A stretch of DNA of 64,000 bases from Peptoclostridium litorale DSM 5388. Lineage in GTDB: Bacteria > Bacillota > Clostridia > Peptostreptococcales > Peptostreptococcaceae. Position 1 is the stretch's first letter. Each line of letters begins with the position of its first letter. The notes beneath the pieces are model-generated. The model was not told the origin of the DNA and did not search any database. It saw only the letters and a list, made by a program, of their open reading frames with translations. Location of the stretch: contig NZ_FSRH01000004.1 of assembly GCF_900141635.1 (NCBI RefSeq), positions 62,001 through 126,000 on the forward strand, read 5' to 3'. This document shows, in pieces, positions 62,167 to 64,000 of this stretch. The position numbers and the translations under genes are program-made.

Positions 62167-62922
62167 ATGCCTACAAAAATAGAGGTTAAAAATCTGGATT
62201 TTTTCTACGGAGATTTCAAGGCGTTGAAAGACATAAATATAAAGGTGCAGGAAAACAAGGTCACGTCGCTTATAGGGCCTTCAGGCTGTGGGAAGTCTAC
62301 ATTTCTAAGGACTCTCAACAGGATGAATGACCTTATAGAGGGAACGAAGGTTACAGGAGAAATACTCCTTGACGGAGAAAATATATATTCAAAAGACATG
62401 CTTGTGGAGGAACTTAGGAAAAATGTCGGAATGGTTTTTCAAAAGCCAAACCCGTTTCCAAAGACAATATATGAAAATATAGTTTTCGGGCCTAAAAGAC
62501 ATGGAATAAAGGATAAAAACAGGCTTGACGAAATAGTTGAAAAGAGCTTAAAGGGTGCGGCCCTTTGGAATGAGGTAAGGGACAAACTGAACAAGTCGGC
62601 ATGGGAACTCTCAGGAGGACAGCAGCAGAGGCTTTGCATAGCAAGGGCAATAGCAATGGAGCCCCAGGTAATACTCATGGACGAGCCGACATCGGCACTT
62701 GACCCGATAGCTACATCAAGGGTAGAAGAGCTTATAGAGGGCCTTAAAAAGGACTATACAATAGTCATAGTTACGCACTCGATGCAGCAGGCGGCAAGAA
62801 TATCTGACAATACGGCATACTTCCTAATGGGGGAGCTCATCGAATTTGGAAACACAAATGAGATATTCACAAATCCAATAGACAAGAGAACTGAAGACTA
62901 TATAACTGGAAGATTTGGATAA
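62167..62922 (+). CDS. pstB: PstB phosphate ABC transporter ATP-binding protein
   Basis: 251 residues; RBS GGGAGG; an ATG 3 nt earlier is in another frame. ABC ATPase with Walker [10 protein letters not shown], signature [16 protein letters not shown], Walker [14 protein letters not shown] and the H-loop VTHSM; the [16 protein letters not shown]-loop region is PstB-like. No pstS, pstC or pstA lies upstream within the window, and pepF intervenes. Followed 16 nt later by phoU, which suggests a regulatory pair or a partner permease elsewhere. Confidence 0.94.
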   Translation: MPTKIEVKNLDFFYGDFKALKDINIKVQENKVTSLIGPSGCGKSTFLRTLNRMNDLIEGTKVTGEILLDGENIYSKDMLVEELRKNVGMVFQKPNPFPKTIYENIVFGPKRHGIKDKNRLDEIVEKSLKGAALWNEVRDKLNKSAWELSGGQQQRLCIARAIAMEPQVILMDEPTSALDPIATSRVEELIEGLKKDYTIVIVTHSMQQAARISDNTAYFLMGELIEFGNTNEIFTNPIDKRTEDYITGRFG

Positions 62923-62938
62923 ACGGGAGGCACTGAAA

Positions 62939-63592
62939 ATGCTTAGAGCAGGCTTTGAAAAAGAACTTAATAATTTGAAAACAGATGCACTTGATATGTT
63001 CGAAAGAGTCGAGGAAGCAGTTAAAACTGCCGTGCAGGCGCTTGGAGAAATGGATGCAGCTCTTGCGAGAAAGGTAATAAAGCAGGATGACATAATAGAC
63101 CTTAAAATGTATGAGATAGAGGAAAAGGCAATAGAGCTTATTGCGCTTCAGCAGCCGATGGCAAAGGATCTCCGTATGATATTTTCGATAACAAAGATAA
63201 TATCAAACCTTGAAAGAATTGGAGACTTTGCCGTAAACATAGCAAAAGAAGTCATAAAGATGGGCGGCGACGAGTGCATAAGCAAGTGGTCAGGAATATT
63301 CAAGATGACTGACATATTCCTGGGAATGATGGACAAGACAAAGTCGAGTTTGCTGCTTGAGGATCCGACGCTTGCACTTGAGGTCGGAAGAGAAGACGAG
63401 TTTGTCGACAATCTGTACAGGGAAATATACAGCGACATGCTGATAACGATACACAAAAACAGCGACTATATAAATCAGGGCACGAAGATTCTATTTGTGG
63501 GAAGGTATGTCGAGAGAATGGCTGACCACCTTACAAACATATGCGAGATGATAATATATATCGCAAAGGGCGAGAGAATAGAAATAGACTAA
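62939..63592 (+). CDS. phoU: PhoU phosphate-signalling regulator
   Basis: 217 residues from the ATG at 62939, after GGGAGG; a TTG frame at 62915 overlaps the pstB end. Two three-helix PhoU domains with metal-binding patterns SNLERIGDFAVNIA and the second-half equivalent RYVERMADHLTNICE. PhoU connects Pst transport to the PhoR-PhoP sensor and represses the Pho regulon when phosphate is plentiful. Last gene before the inverted-repeat element. Confidence 0.96.
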   Translation: MLRAGFEKELNNLKTDALDMFERVEEAVKTAVQALGEMDAALARKVIKQDDIIDLKMYEIEEKAIELIALQQPMAKDLRMIFSITKIISNLERIGDFAVNIAKEVIKMGGDECISKWSGIFKMTDIFLGMMDKTKSSLLLEDPTLALEVGREDEFVDNLYREIYSDMLITIHKNSDYINQGTKILFVGRYVERMADHLTNICEMIIYIAKGERIEID

Positions 63593-63676
63593 AGGCATAT
63601 GAGGTATAAAATGTCCGGACGTCTTGCGCTTTGCAAAGCTCCAGAAAGCCGGCCGATTTATGCCTCATATGCCTTT
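63591..63676. repeat. 86-bp inverted-repeat element after phoU
   Basis: 20-bp arms, AAAGGCATATGAGGTATAAA (63591-63610) and TTTATGCCTCATATGCCTTT (63657-63676), differ at one base; the left arm includes the last two bases of the phoU stop. The centre contains GTCCGGACGTCTT and AAAGCCGGCC, blocks also found in opposite orientation in the 21885-22143 element. May be a short, internally deleted relative of that element, or a transcript-end hairpin. Confidence 0.55.
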
Positions 63677-63716
63677 CGCCAAAGTTAAGGCCATATAAAA
63701 TTGAAAAGAATATATA

Positions 63717-63752
63717 AAACCGGCAGGCCATGATATGCTCTGCCGGTTTCAA
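63717..63752 (+). terminator. Rho-independent terminator after phoU
   Basis: AAACCGGCAG / CTGCCGGTTT with a 13-nt loop, then CAATTT. Confidence 0.85.
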
Positions 63753-63775
63753 TTTGTGCAATTCATGCACAGGTG

Positions 63776-63803
63776 TTGACAAATGCCCAGAATATTATAT
63801 AAT
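63776..63803 (+). promoter_or_regulatory. Promoter of the T-box leader
   Basis: TTGACA (63776-63781), 16-nt spacer, TATAAT (63798-63803). Confidence 0.75.
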
Positions 63804-63822
63804 AAACTAAAAATCATATTGA

Positions 63823-64000
63823 CTGCGATGATGAAGAGGAGTATATCATTTTCTTTTTTTAGAGAGGGAGATTCAAGGGCTGAAAGGTCTCCTACTTAGA
63901 AGTGGTGGAAGGTAGCTTTGGAGCTTTTGGCCTGAAAGTGGAGTAGGGTCAAACGGTTGTGCCGTTATAACATTTGAGAGCCGTGGGCAAGTATGTTTTG
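63823..64000 (+). ncRNA. T-box riboswitch leader, 5' part (continues beyond window)
   Basis: Starts with GCGATGATGAAGAGGAGTA, the classic T-box opening. An AGAGAGGGAGA arm pairs with TCTCC around the Stem I distal loop GGCTGAAAGG, and a later GTGGAGTAGGGTC with an AACGG / CCGTT hairpin matches the Stem III region. The antiterminator with the AGGGTGG core is not in the window. The specifier region is near GGAAGGTAGC (63907-63916) but I cannot decide between GGU (Gly), GUA (Val) or a neighbouring triplet. The controlled gene, probably an aminoacyl-tRNA synthetase or amino-acid gene, lies downstream. Confidence 0.82.

Noticed and set aside
1-64000. CRISPR arrays, tRNA or rRNA genes, prophage or intact insertion sequences
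   Set aside because: No regularly spaced direct repeats, no cloverleaf or rRNA motifs, no transposase, integrase or phage structural genes were seen.

Overview
The window looks like a chromosomal segment of an anaerobic, low-to-mid GC, spore-forming Firmicute of class Clostridia. Reasons: strong AGGAGG-type ribosome sites with frequent UUG starts, heavy AUA use, a Spo0E-like phosphatase, the Firmicute order tig-clpP-clpX-lon-engB, T-box and glycine riboswitch leaders, a selenocysteine-containing HesB-like protein, and type IV pili and a Pel cluster without outer-membrane parts. A selenium-using, amino-acid-fermenting Peptostreptococcaceae-like host (Peptoclostridium type) is my inference, not a demonstrated identity.

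Layout. 1-798: the 3' end of a PcrA helicase gene. 884-8714: a tightly coupled Gram-positive Pel exopolysaccharide operon (pelD with a c-di-GMP I-site, a DUF2194 deacetylase, pelE, pelF, pelG, and a separate PelA-type glycosidase). 8731-10041: an M18 aminopeptidase. 10185-14167: a LytS/LytR-type two-component system followed by a CstA/BtsT-family transporter, a likely pyruvate-sensing module. 14302-15543: a promoter, a tandem glycine riboswitch, a terminator and an orphan GlnL/YcbB-like response regulator. 15767-35446: a patatin-like lipase gene and a large type IV pilus locus (pilB, pilT, pilC, two major pilins, pilD, minor pilins, pilM, pilN, pilO), ending in a 2,023-residue secreted multidomain protein that may be a pilus tip adhesin. 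A 259-nt long imperfect hairpin element lies inside this locus at 21885-22143.

35641-47708: housekeeping genes: an RNase PH-RdgB fusion, a YfcE phosphodiesterase, a UPF0316 protein, an ArsB/NhaD permease, trigger factor, ClpP, ClpX, paired short chromate transporters, Lon and EngB. 47974-48279: a HesB-like selenoprotein with an in-frame UGA and a good bacterial SECIS hairpin. 48383-57898: small and hypothetical genes, a DUF881 protein, a FAD-dependent dehydrogenase, an Na/Pi cotransporter behind Pho-box-like repeats, Mpg glycosylase, Pgi, a universal stress protein, a NusG-II/Gx transporter pair and Spo0E-like. 58089-63592: a chemoreceptor with an amino-acid-type dCache motif, oligoendopeptidase F, and PstB-PhoU without the rest of the Pst permease. 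The window closes with a short inverted-repeat element resembling the 21885 hairpin, a terminator, and the 5' part of a T-box leader whose gene lies outside.

How the parts may work together. Pel synthesis (PelD) and pilus extension (PilB with an MshEN-type N-terminus) both carry c-di-GMP receptor signatures, so the first 35 kb reads as a surface-attachment region under second-messenger control. Amino-acid cues recur: a glycine riboswitch, a putative amino-acid chemoreceptor, peptidases and a T-box. Protein quality control forms one conserved block, and phosphate handling appears twice (Na/Pi transporter with a PhoU domain; PstB-PhoU). All assignments come from reading the sequence; no database search was run.
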